A stretch of 64,000 nucleotides of DNA, from NCBI GenBank assembly GCA_905250115.1, contig CAJNOI010000052.1:397551-461550 (forward strand), in the 5' to 3' direction. Shown piece by piece: positions 26,739 through 36,819 of the stretch. The notes beneath the pieces were generated by a model that saw only the letters and a list, made by a program, of their open reading frames with translations, searched no databases and was not told the origin of the DNA. Made by a program: the position numbers and the translations under genes. How positions within the stretch are numbered: the first letter of the stretch is position 1; every line of letters begins with the position of its first letter. The DNA comes from Adineta steineri (lineage: Eukaryota > Rotifera > Eurotatoria > Adinetida > Adinetidae).

Positions 26739-27134
26739 TTTATTATCTTTGAAAATCAAATAGAAAGTCACTTGAAGAAGAATCGATATTTATTCTATGT
26801 CAAAGATAAATAATAAAGAACAATAGCTAACTTAGCACATCGATATATAGTACTATTGAAGAGAAGAAAACAAATGAATAGAAGAACGAGATAAAATAAT
26901 ATATATATATATATATTTCATCGACTATTTTTGCTGAAGATGACACTGTTAATTATTATAGAATTTTATATTTTAAGCAGATGGAGTCAGACATTTTTCT
27001 TCTTTTAAATTCTAATAAAATACAGTTTTCCGTCAAACAAATTGGCGCTATATTTAAATATATATATAAATTTAGTAGTCATTTCTTCTTTTTTGTTCTT
27101 ATATTCATATTGTAAAGAACAATAAATAAAATCT
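26739..27134. promoter_or_regulatory. Shared upstream region of permease and PSME3
   Basis: 396 bp between divergent starts, with an (AT)n tract near 26900-26917. Probably holds both promoters. Confidence 0.45.
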
Positions 27135-27746
27135 ATGGATGCTGATACAAATAAAAATCTATTTACAGAACTTTATATAAATATAAAACAACAAGCAGAA
27201 AAATCAGTATCAATTCTTGTTGATCATGCATATGAAATAGAAAATTTTCTAAAAAGTGATCTATTTTCTAATAATGAATGTATTAATCATGAAAATTCTA
27301 CTTCATCAAATAATCAATTGAATACAATTATTTATTCTGTTCAAAATCATTTACGTAATTTTATTGAAATAGTTGAATATTTAACATTATGGCTTGAATT
27401 AGAAATTCCAGCCTATAGTGAAAGTGATGATTTTCATATTGTTGTACAAAATGAAATTCTTGATGAAATAGCTTTAATGAAAGCAAATTGTGTTACATAT
27501 ATGGGTCAAATTGTTGATTATCGTGAACAACGTGCTGTAGCTAATAAAGAATTATTTAAACGACCTCAATTAGATGATAATTATCATTTAATTTCTAATC
27601 TTGATTATCAATTATATAGAAATTTAAAATTAATGCTTATCGAAATGAAATCTTATATTTTACGTATATGTAATATATTAACAAAAAATAAACATTTAAT
27701 TAATAGATCATCATCTTATCATCAACATGTAAATAATTATTTCTAA
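27135..27746 (+). CDS. PSME3: Proteasome activator PA28 (PSME3/REG-gamma-like)
   Basis: Single-exon 203-residue protein. The N-terminal helix has LFTELYINIKQQAEKSVSIL; the C-terminal half is the PA28 beta domain: YLTLWLELEIPAYSESDDFH, IVVQNEILDEIALMKANCVT, YMGQIVDYREQRAVANKELF, DYQLYRNLKLMLIEMKSYIL. This follows the helical pattern of PA28 (VKLWVQL.IP, EE.L.E, Y.DQI..Y...RA). PA28 forms a ring that opens the 20S proteasome independently of ATP. The activation loop, usually DGNNFGV, reads SDDFHIV here, losing both Asn and Gly. The protein is slightly short (family about 250), and the variable insert between helices 1 and 2 is small. It has no intron, unlike most neighbours, so a retrocopy is possible. 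Confidence 0.8.
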   Translation: MDADTNKNLFTELYINIKQQAEKSVSILVDHAYEIENFLKSDLFSNNECINHENSTSSNNQLNTIIYSVQNHLRNFIEIVEYLTLWLELEIPAYSESDDFHIVVQNEILDEIALMKANCVTYMGQIVDYREQRAVANKELFKRPQLDDNYHLISNLDYQLYRNLKLMLIEMKSYILRICNILTKNKHLINRSSSYHQHVNNYF

Positions 27747-28937
27747 AAAAGAATATAAAATACTATAAAAATAATTTATCAGAACAATTCGCTGTCGTTA
27801 ATTGAAAGAAAACTACAGATTATTTTCCTTTATTTTAATTGTGAACATCATATTATCTGAGACTGAGACGTGCATGTGCGCGTAAGATTTAAATACGGTC
27901 ATGAATTTGAGGGTGTGGGTATCCCTTCTGTTCATAGAGACCCACGCCCCATCTTAATCTTAAACTAACAGAGTAATTCAAGAAATATCATTATTTTATG
28001 TTTAAGATGTCTAAATTTAGAATAAGAAACTCAATTCGATGGAAAGCAATTTTGTGCTACTGCTGTCATTGTTATCGGACAGATGCTCTATTGTCTTATC
28101 ATTATTAATTTTTTTTTTGGATTTATGCGTTTATTATAAATATTACACTCTTGAGTGCTAACATACATAAGAAAGATGGAAGAAAGGGGAAAGAACATTT
28201 TATCGGTTCATTGTGTCTTATCTGTGTTTTCCTTCATTAATACTTTATCCACATGGATTGATATTGATTGCTGCCTGTTCCACGATGTTAATCCATTTGA
28301 TCAACAGCGATTCATGCCTATTTATTAACTTATTCACTCTTCTCAGTTTGAAATAGTGTTCTAATGAATCATTTTTTTCCTTTTTGAATTTATCCCAGTA
28401 AAATAGATCGTAAAGAGAGTATGATCTTCCTAAATCAGTTTTATATAATTCTTCGATTCTCTTCTTTACGTATCATTGTTCATGGAACTCCAATGCTTTT
28501 TCTTTAGTTACTGTAAATAGATCGGTTGCCGATACATATGGGCATCTATGGACCAGTCTAATCGCTACTCAGAACTTTCTGTCCAAAGCTTCTCATTGAG
28601 TTTTCGGTAGAAAAGGAAGATCCAAGTCAGGTGAGGTTCTCATTCTAAGATGTATAAATGTACTTTAACCTACAAGATAGTTGTAAGGTTAAAGTGAAAT
28701 CTCCCTGGGGAAAATCAAGCCTACTGTGTCCTGTAAATATATAACGGATAAAGACTATGTTTATTGAATATAAACAAAGACAAAAAATAGGAAAAACGAG
28801 AAATCCTGGTTTTAAATGAAGAAAACAACTCTTTATATATAACAAAGATATGAAGAGAAATAGAAACAAAATAAAGACAATAATAGAGAAAGAGAAAACA
28901 GATATATATATATATAGGATAGCGTTATGATATAACA
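27747..28937. other. Intergenic, no gene recognised
   Basis: 1.2 kb downstream of PSME3. It contains telomere-like hairpin copy c at 27907-27957 and AT-rich unique sequence. An inverted pair around 28668-28700 (ACTTTAACCTACAA / TTGTAAGGTTAAAGT) may belong to the retroelement remnant that follows. Confidence 0.5.
27907..27957. repeat. Telomere-like hairpin, copy c
   Basis: TTGAGGGTGTGGGT arm, loop of about 23 nt, then ACCCACGCCCCATCTTAA. It forms a near-perfect stem with the family outer end. Confidence 0.75.
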
Positions 28938-29117
28938 ATCGTTGACGTTAACAAAAACATATCCAAAAAAGCACTGTCTTAGTACTTGAGTTGAGATTTG
29001 TCTACTTGTTCTCAACCGTTTTAACTTTCCAAGTGCTTTTTCAACTTTCAATAGGCGTTGATCGACTTTTGGTTTCAGTGACATTTTGCTAGTCCAAGTA
29101 AGTCCCAAGTACTTAAA
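28938..29117 (-). pseudogene. Non-LTR retrotransposon relic (reverse transcriptase thumb fragment)
   Basis: An open stretch reads FKYLGLTWTSKMSLKPKVDQ, then LLKVEKALGKLKRL. This fits the YLGV.LD..L.WK.HI......KA...L pattern after the palm of LINE-type reverse transcriptases. Upstream sequence is full of stops and no other RT motif is recognisable, so this is a short dead fragment. Confidence 0.5.
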
Positions 29118-29837
29118 TTAACTACAATCTCTAATTCTACATATAGTCTTTATGCAGATGTAAATAATTTTGGTTAGTCGACCAAATCTCTTTCTTCATC
29201 AGACATGTTGATTATTATTCTGGCTTTGTTGTCGTTCTTGTTGTTCTTAAATCTATATAAAAATATGTTTATATATCAATAATCATCTCGAAATCTTACT
29301 TCAATCCAGGTTGAATAATCCGGCACGGAAACGGCCGGTTTCGTGGTATTCCGGAGATTTCATGGAATCCTGCTTCAGGAACCATCGTCCTGGGAATATA
29401 CTAACGATGGATTCAGAACCTTGTATAATGCTTATATAATTGGTTTTGTATATTTTGGCCAATTCTTGGACTACTATAAACAAAGAAATATGCCTAATAA
29501 CAATTACGATACAAATAGGGAATAACTCACAATCTGAATTTGTTTCTGGATCTGTTGTTGGAAAAAGATAAACGATACGTGGATCATGACTCGATTGTTA
29601 AATAGACTCATTTCAAATATATTGAACATAAAAAGATATATTTTGAGGATATGGATGTAGATGTGAGTGAGCGAGTAGATTTAATATTCTCACTCACACC
29701 GAACCTCATAATGATATCTGATAATTATGAATCGCAAACAATTTTTCTTTTTCAGTTGAAAATACGTTTATTATAATTTCTGAGAAAATAATTCAAGAAG
29801 ATCATTCTTCTTAATAACCGTTTACATATATACTACA
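29118..29837. other. Intergenic with hairpin copy d
   Basis: No gene recognised. There is a short interrupted palindrome (CCATCGTCCTGGGAATATAC then TAACGATGG) near 29383-29410, and telomere-like hairpin copy d at 29643-29710. Confidence 0.5.
29643..29710. repeat. Telomere-like hairpin, copy d
   Basis: TTGAGGATATGGATGTAGAT then GTGAGTGAGCGAG on the left; CTCACTCACACCGAACCTCA on the right. TGTGAGTGAG pairs perfectly and the outer TGAGG/CCTCA also pair. Confidence 0.75.
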
Positions 29838-30595
29838 CAGGGGCGGCGGAGCGCCATTAACCTAAGTGAGACTCACAATATTTTTTTCTACTGTGGAATT
29901 TTATTAAAACATGAAGCAAAATATACGTCTTCTTTTTATTAAATCTCAATAAAAACTACACCGATCATCGTGAAAATAAAACAAATCAGAACGTACCAAA
30001 AAATAACTTTCTCTGTTCGTTCTTCGATGCGAAAGTTGAACAGAGACGTTTCTTTGTATATGTTTCAAAATGAAAAATGGATGAATATCTGGCCGTTTTT
30101 CAGCCATTAAATACACTGTGAAGAGGATATAAATCAATCCGATCACTACTGAGCTACTTCTTTATTGCTGAAATAATATATATATATATATATATATATG
30201 TGTATGTGTATATGCGCTTGAAAAAAACCAAACGTTCTGGGAATAAAACAGATATAGACGAAACGAGGAAGAACTAAACATGCGCACAAGAAAATATGTA
30301 AGAAAAGAGGAGAAATATCCAAGTAAAAAAAAAGGAAAACATACATGATATATATAAGCTGTATGCGATAACTATGCGATAAAAAACAGAGAAAAGAATA
30401 GCATATAAAAAATAGGTGAACCGCATTAAAAGATAGATATGTCAGAATATATATCTAGTTATGTTAGATGCCGAACACAACAAATTCTAATAATAAAAGA
30501 TAATATTCAATCTGAAAACAAATGAAGCTGAGCCTCAAGGGCTGAAAACTAAGTGAGGCTTAAGCCTCTTGAGCCTCCACGCTCCGCCGCCACTG
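29838..30595. mobile_element. Probable non-autonomous DNA transposon (hAT-like ends)
   Basis: 758-bp segment. The left end CAGGGGCGGCGGAGCG pairs with the right end, whose reverse complement is CAGTGGCGGCGGAGCG (15 of 16 equal). The GC-rich ends stand out from the AT-rich interior, which has an (AT)n stretch near 30175-30198 and no protein. Near the right end is a small palindrome (GAGGCTTAAGCCTC). Flanks ATACTACA and GATACAAG do not give a clean target duplication. Confidence 0.6.
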
Positions 30596-30719
30596 GATAC
30601 AAGGAAAAATCTCCTACTTCTGCAAAATATCACATTTATTTGTTGAATCAATAAAAAATCTTACAAAAATTAAAAATAAAAGCATTCTTGTCGATGGTTG
30701 CTACCGTTATTGATGATTT

Positions 30720-33700
30720 TTACCAAATTATTTTCAGTCCTATATTTTTTTCGCATATTTTCTGGAATTGCCTTTTTACATCATCACCGATTCGATTGTA
30801 TAAGAGGTTTAGTGTGGTGAGTGTCTGTGTGAATGATAAGGTGAAGTGAAGAAGAAAAAGAATAAGTGTTATTGCTACTTTGTTGATTTGTAGAGCATTA
30901 GCCAAGTCTTGTGCACCTAGATCACGGATTTCATTATGTCCGAGGTCTAGTGTGATGAGTGTCTGTGTAAGAGATATGCGAATGATTAAGTATAATGAGG
31001 AGGAAGAGGAACAGATATTTTTGTTACTTTGTTGATTTGTAGAGCATTTGCAAGAGCTTGTGCTTCTTGATCACCGATGCTATTGCCATAAAGGTTGAGT
31101 GTGGTTAGTGTCTGTATGAGAGGCATGTGAGTGATTAAGTGAAGTGAAGAGGAAGAAGAACAAGTATTGCTGTTACTTTGTTGATTTGTAGAGCATTGGC
31201 AAGATATTGTGTTCCTTGATCACCGATGTTATTCGAAACGAGGCCGAGTGTGATGAGCGTCTATGTGAATGATGAAGTAAGGTAAAGAAGAAGAAGAANN
31301 NNNNNNNNGAAGAAGAACAAGTATTGCTGTTACTTTGTTGATTTGTAGAGCATTGCCAAGGTCTTGTGCTCCTTTAGCACCGATTGAATTCGAATAGAGG
31401 TTGAGTGAGGTGAGCGTCTATGTGAATAAAGAAGTAAGGTAAAGAGGAAGAAGAGCAAGTATTGCTTTTACTTTGTTGATTTGTAGAGCATTAGCCAAGT
31501 CTTGTGCTCCTAGATCACGGATTTCATTATGTCCGAGGTCTAGTGTGATGAGTGTCTGTGTGAGAGGTATGTGAATGATTAAGTGTAATGAATAGGAAGA
31601 GAAACAAATATTTTTGTTACTTTGTTGATTTGTAAAGCATTGGCAAGATATTGTGCTCCTTTATAACGAATTCTATTCTGAATGAGGTTGAGTGTGGTCA
31701 GCGTCTATGTGAAAGGTGTTTGAATAATGAAGTGAAATGAAATGAAGAGGAACAAGTATTGTCGTTACTTTGTTGTATTGTAGAGCTATGGCCAGATCTT
31801 GCGCTCCTTTAGTACTGATTCCATTGTTTTCGAGGTTGAGTGTGGTGAGTGTCTGTGAATGATGAAACAAAGTGAAGAGGAAAAGAATCAATCATTGTTG
31901 TTACTTTGTTGATTTTTAGCGCATTAGCAAGATCTTGCGCTCCATTAGCACTAATTTGATTGTGTCCGAGGTTGAGTGTGGTCAGTGTCTATGTGGAAGG
32001 TATGTGAATGATGAAGTCACGTGAAGTGAAGAGGAAGAAGTGCAAGTATTGTTGTTACTTTGTTGAATTGTAGACCACTGGCAAAATATTTTGCTTCTTG
32101 AGCACCGAGTGTATTCTGACCGAGGTTGAGTGTGGTGAGTGTCTAGATGAAAAAGTTCACATAAAGACATGTTGTAAAGGAGAAGTGCATGCGAGTTACT
32201 GTGTTATATTGTAATGCATCACCCAGAAATTTTGCTTTAAGAAATCCGGCTGGATTCATCGAGAGATCGAGCGTGGTGAGTGTCTAGATGAAAAGGAGGA
32301 GGGAAAAACATAGTACAAATGAAGAGATAGAGTAGCTAGTGGGGTATTATATGTGGTTAGAATAGTGAAATTACTATTGTAGTGACGGGCTTGTTTGGCG
32401 TATGGATACAACTATGAGTTTTCATACGATTATTTATGCTGCGTAGTGTGAAATCATTTCTTTGGAAAATTCAAACTGAAAAGAAGTTACTAAGACTGAA
32501 CGAGTGATAGAAAGTTTTTATCTATGTGATGCTTTATATTGTGAATGTTCGGGGGAAAGAAAAAATATTTTGGTTAAATAAAAGTATTTCGTACGCTAAT
32601 CCTGTGGAAAAACAAGTGCGAAGAACAGTCTTATGTTTCGAGATGACAATGAATTGCAGTGAATGGTTTAGAGGGTGGTAAAGTATGATGCAGCGCTTGT
32701 TAGTATTCTGCAGATATGACGAAAGATAGTTTCGTATCGGTAGTCACTGGACAGTTTTCTTTTTATTCATTTTTCTGACTCGATATGTATTTCACATCAG
32801 AACTCTGTTTGAGTTATCGAACTTGGCCTATTTGATGTGTTTGAATTATATAAGTGAGAATATATATTAATTTCGATTATTGCTCTCGATGAAACTATAC
32901 GGTTGTGTTCATGAAGCTACATTGCTTTATAAAAAGTGAGAAATAAGTTAAATACTTCATTCCATCATGTTAGACTCATTATGAGAAGAAGGCAAATGCT
33001 TGCTAAAACGTCATATAAGCAAATAGTGCTAACGAATTATTCTTCAAATTCCGTCTTTCATAAACTGTGCTCTGCATGAAATCCGTTCCAATGCAACGTT
33101 TTTTAGTAAAATAACTGGTTTAGAGGTAATATTCCTTGAAGAAATATTTTATCTTAGTAATATGAGTCTGATTGTTACTGTGAGTTAATTCTCTGCGTCT
33201 ACAGCCAACGGTACCCTCAGTCGCACATGCTTTCGAAGGAGTATTTGTCGAAGCAAGGGGGAAAAAGCTGATTTAAATCAGTCAACAATCAAATTTAAAT
33301 CAAATTAATCATTTTAAATCACAAAAATCACCTTTAATCACTTTTAATCACAAAAATCACCTTAAATCAATTTTAATCACTAAATCATAATCACTAAATC
33401 ATAAATCGCTTTTCCCCCTTGTGTCGAAGATATTTCTTAAAAGAATCTCGACGAGGTTATTTATAACAAAATAAACTAGTTTATCGACGATTGATTTTTT
33501 TCGAAAGCTGATTTCTATTATCGAAATAATATTTTAAAAGAGAGGTGCTTACATACAGGTAAAATGCAAATAATAATGTTTTATCTCTTTTTATCGTTCT
33601 TATATAAACACTCTATGTTTATGATATCATAGCCAGTTTGAAACGTGGAATATTTAGATGAAATTGAATAGAAAGAAGAAAAGGAGCTGGGTTTTCTATT

Positions 33701-34061
33701 TATCAGGACACTATTTTTTATATTGTCATAATATAAGAAGTGAATTTTTAGGGAGAGAGGAATAGCTGATGAATTATTATGAGTAACAAATAGTTTATTC
33801 ACGTATATTTTATTGAAGTCATTCTACTTGCATAGAGATTTTAGGAATGAAAAATAATTCGAGAGTTAATGGATAAAAACTAAGCGATCACGATAGAAAA
33901 AAGTTTACCTGATATCGATCGTAGCTGTCTACAATCGCATTGAACCGTTGACATACGTTTCTCATGGAGCACAGGATTGTAAGATCCGATTGCTGGTCCA
34001 GAATTCGGTAGACAAGCTCTACCGGTATTGTAAGGAAATTGGTGACTGCTTGATTTGCCAT
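30720..34061 (-). CDS. F-box protein with LRR (RNI-type) array, assembled from duplicated exons
   Basis: Exon 1 (34061-33909) starts MANQAVTNF and encodes an F-box: IPVELVYRILDQQSDLTILC, then SMRNVCQRFNAIVDSYDRYQ. Eleven exons at 32283-30745 each encode one 28-residue leucine-rich repeat of the type TLTTLNLGHNxIxxxGAQDL / ANALQINK. All but the last end in the same phase at a GTAAC donor, and the last exon ends KICEKNIGLKIIW. F-box proteins of this design recruit substrates to SCF ubiquitin ligases through the LRR arc. The join from exon 1 to the first LRR crosses about 1.6 kb, much longer than local introns; it holds a MITE and might hide another exon, so single-gene status is an inference. 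A 10-N gap lies in one LRR intron. Confidence 0.72.
30745..32283 (-). repeat. Eleven tandem LRR exon-plus-intron units
   Basis: Units of about 120-165 bp, each an 84-bp exon plus a 40-80 bp intron. Introns are also alike: GTAACAGCAATACTTGTTCT then a pyrimidine-rich stretch to CACATAG. Units near 31550-31470 and 30962-30880 encode the identical repeat TLITLDLGHNEIRDLGAQDL, and their flanking introns match too. Confidence 0.88.
31299..31308. other. Assembly gap, 10 N
   Basis: Ten undetermined bases inside an LRR intron with GAAGAA repeats on both sides. Probably a scaffold join across a repeat, so unit number here could be wrong. Confidence 0.95.
33254..33421. mobile_element. hAT-type MITE with perfect 8-bp target duplication
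   Basis: 168-bp element. TIRs are CAAGGGGGAAAAAGC on the left and GCTTTTCCCCCTTG on the right, with one base of length difference. It is flanked on both sides by TGTCGAAG (33246-33253 and 33422-33429), a perfect 8-bp duplication. The interior is a degenerate array of TTTTAATCAC / AAAAATCACC units. It sits in the presumed long intron of the F-box/LRR gene. Confidence 0.92.
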
Positions 34062-34558
34062 TGTAGATTGTTGAAGAAAAGTGTGCTTCGTAGCCTTATA
34101 TGTTGGTTATATATACTGTTTGCTATCTTATCATTACATGAGTGAATATTTGTTTTCTATCATAGATTTTACATGATGTTGTAATTACTTGTTGAAAGAA
34201 AAAAAACGAAAAAGAATGATATCAACTAGAAAACGACAGAATCGAGATAACAACTGTAAGTGACGTTTTTGTTAAGATTGTTTTGTCGATATAAAATGGT
34301 ATATAACAGACATGAATATTGCGCTCTCAATTATAAACAGCAAAGATTCAATGACTTTCTTTGTTATTTATTTTTGTATAAAATCTATATTGTTATTTGA
34401 TTGTAAAATCAAATATACATATTTTGTAAGATAGTATAGAATTTGTTCTCATAATATAGAGTCAGACGTGTGAATTAGACAAAAAAAAGATCGTTAGTTT
34501 CATAGTTGACGAATTTTACTAAAATTTGATCTTTTGTTCGATAAATTTGTCTGAAATA

Positions 34559-34615
34559 TTGAGGATATGGGTATACGTATGTTATTGTTATTATACTTGC
34601 ACCCACACACACATT
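34559..34615. repeat. Telomere-like hairpin, copy e
   Basis: TTGAGGATATGGGTATACGT arm, T/A-rich loop, then CACCCACACACACATTATC. Outer ends are partly decayed. Confidence 0.65.
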
Positions 34616-34685
34616 ATCGGATGAATTTTTATATTGTTTAACTACTTAAACATATTTTTCGGCCTTCATTAACTATACAAGTAAA

Positions 34686-34753
34686 TGATGTAGGTGTGAG
34701 TGGATGAGACATAATTCTAGCTATCATCCACCTACGCTCACTCCCTCACGATA
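34686..34753. repeat. Telomere-like hairpin, copy f
   Basis: ATGATGTAGGTGTGAGTGGA then TGAGA; after the loop ATCATCCACCTACGCTCACT then CCCTCACGAT. The stem is about 20 bp. Confidence 0.7.
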
Positions 34754-34822
34754 TTGTTCAAGTGAATAATGACTACGTTGACTAAATTTTATTATTTATT
34801 TATCAAGAAAATAAGATAGTTC

Positions 34823-36096
34823 CTATATTGTATAAAAATCTAAATTATTTAATTTTGTTGGAGTTTGACAACTTAAATGACGTTGCATTGCTATAGGAAT
34901 TTGATTTGTTTCATTCAATTGATCATTTGATACATTAAGTGGATGATCAAGATCTGTTCCTTTAAATGTATTTCGTCGACTAGAGATCACATCATCGTCA
35001 GTTGAATACATACTTTTAAATTGTGGATTATTACGATATAATGTCGAAGATTCATAAGATATTAAATGATCTTTTGAACGATAAGGACGAACAGGATATG
35101 CTGTTCCATTACCATTTTGTTTTAAATGTACTAAAAATATATGCTTTATATTAGACTGATAAATTCGATTATATCGATCTAACAAGAATCTTTTGAACGT
35201 TCTTCTGATGTCTGAAATTTTCTGTTGTTAACTGTAAGAATAGTTTAAGATTCTTTCAAGATTTTATCGGCTGAGAATATTAGGTGATATTAAGTTAACT
35301 TCAAAAATCTTAAGAGAACTATTTTTTTACCGAAAGACATTTTCCCATTTGAATTCCTATATGAATGATGAGAATCATGATTCTGATAACCAAGATCTGA
35401 AATATGTCAATTTATATTTATATTGAACTTTTATTAGAAAATTTTCTTTCGAAATTTTCAGCAGTTTCTCGTTTATTAGGCATTGATTTTCGCATTTTAT
35501 GACAAGAACAACAAATTAAAACTAATAAACCAAGCCATGCACCAATAACGAACAAGGCTAATAAGGCCAATAAATACGAGTTTTTTTTGGAATCATATCG
35601 ACTAGATACAATGATTATGGATATATATTTATTTTAAATTTATTTAAGAAACATACCTTTTGATTTTTCAACTTTAATCGAATAACTTCGTTCATAATTA
35701 TCTCCATATTTATTTTTTGTAAAGACACGAAAATCATGATAAAGTTCAGGTTTAAGATCAAAAAGTATAAATGCACAATTAGCTAATATATAGAAAAAGG
35801 TATTTCGAGATTTGTTTTTTTTTTAAATAAATTTATAAACCTTTTAAACGTGCATGTTCAGAATAAACACGATTTTGTTGATGTTTATACATATAACAAA
35901 AATAATCTTCATTACCTTGATGATAATCTGCGATACAAGTCATAGTTAACGTTGAATTTATATATGTATAATGACAGGATTCTATTGGATCAGGTATGCC
36001 CTAAAAAATATATTTAATTATAATTAAATAAATATTTTTCTCACCTCCTAAAACCATATTAACACAATAAATGAAGGAATAAAATGCTAACAGCAT
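34823..36096 (-). CDS. Small type I membrane protein with FN3/Ig-like ectodomain
   Basis: ATG 36096 gives a signal-like start (MLLAFYSFIYCVNMVLG). The next exon encodes GIPDPIESCHYTYINSTLTM then TCIADYHQGNEDYFC, and the following one DLKPELYHDFRVFTKNKYGD, the closing strands of a fibronectin III-like fold. A clear transmembrane segment follows (LLALLALFVIGAWLGLLVLI then CCSCHK). The polar cytoplasmic tail contains TSEERSKDS, HLKQNGNGTAYPVRPYRSKD and ends LDFYTI at 34823. The tail needs a short intron between the TSEERSKDS and HLKQN segments. The junction of exon 1 to exon 2 is not clean: the obvious GGTGAG donor shifts the frame, while a weaker GTTTTA donor keeps it. It resembles the last FN3 plus TM part of Ig-superfamily receptors; no orthologue is named. 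Confidence 0.6.
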
Positions 36097-36174
36097 CTAA
36101 AAAAAACGAAAAAAAGATGTCAAATTATCAATGCTAATTTTATACAGAAAGTTAATCCCTATTTTTTCGATAGG

Positions 36175-36237
36175 TTGAGAGAGTGGGTATGGACGTGGGT
36201 CATATACATCTGCATCCACACCCATACACTCATCCGG
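36175..36237. repeat. Telomere-like hairpin, copy g
   Basis: TTGAGAGAGTGGGTATGGAC then GTGGGT; loop; GCATCCACACCCATACACTC then ATCC. Long imperfect stem. Confidence 0.75.
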
Positions 36238-36541
36238 AAAAGGATAGATTTTGCAATAAAACCTGTGCAAAGGGGATGTATTTGGAGTGCTCTATAGTCT
36301 GAATTGTTCTATTTCAGATATATATGGCGGGATATGTTACAATGATAGACCAAAAATTTCAAGCACAACTCTCTCTGCATTTCCTGCCGTTTTCTAACAT
36401 ATGAAGTTTTCGATCTGTAACGTTATGAACCAACATCGAGTACCTCCACTAGTAATACAACAAAATAGAATCTAATAAGATAAAATGTAATAAATTAAAA
36501 TATAATAAAACAAAATGCAGCAAAATAAAATAAAATACAAT

Positions 36542-36599
36542 CTGGGTGTGGATGTCAGAAGTAAGTTATATTTACCAACCATCATAACCCACACCCGCG
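36542..36599. repeat. Telomere-like hairpin, copy h
   Basis: CTGGGTGTGGATG arm, loop of about 32 nt, then ACCCACACCCGCG. The inner 10 bp pair well; outer family ends are lost. Confidence 0.7.
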
Positions 36600-36819
36600 T
36601 CAAAAAAGAAAAAAAATATTGTGAAAGTAGACATTTAAATATATTTAATAGTGTTTTCAAGTTTAATTAGAGCTCCATAAAAGGAAAGTTTTGTCAAAGT
36701 TCAGAATATTGAGTAAATACAATTGGTCATCCATATCATGTATAGTCATATAAGAATAACGCACTTAATAAAGTAATAAAATGTTGATGAATAAATAAGG
36801 TTTAGTTCATAAATAAGTT

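Larger units (their letters stand above)
34062..34822. other. Intergenic with hairpin copies e and f
   Basis: 760 bp between the F-box gene start and the stop of the next minus-strand gene. It holds two telomere-like hairpins and a presumed promoter. No gene seen. Confidence 0.55.
36097..36819. other. Intergenic with hairpin copies g and h
   Basis: Between the FN3-like gene and the VCBS gene. Two telomere-like hairpins and an AAAATAAAAT-rich tract (36480-36540). No gene. Confidence 0.55.

Noticed and set aside
30146..30346. Hydrophobic frame inside the 758-bp element
   Set aside because: Comes from an (AT)n tract and flanks; no transposase motif.
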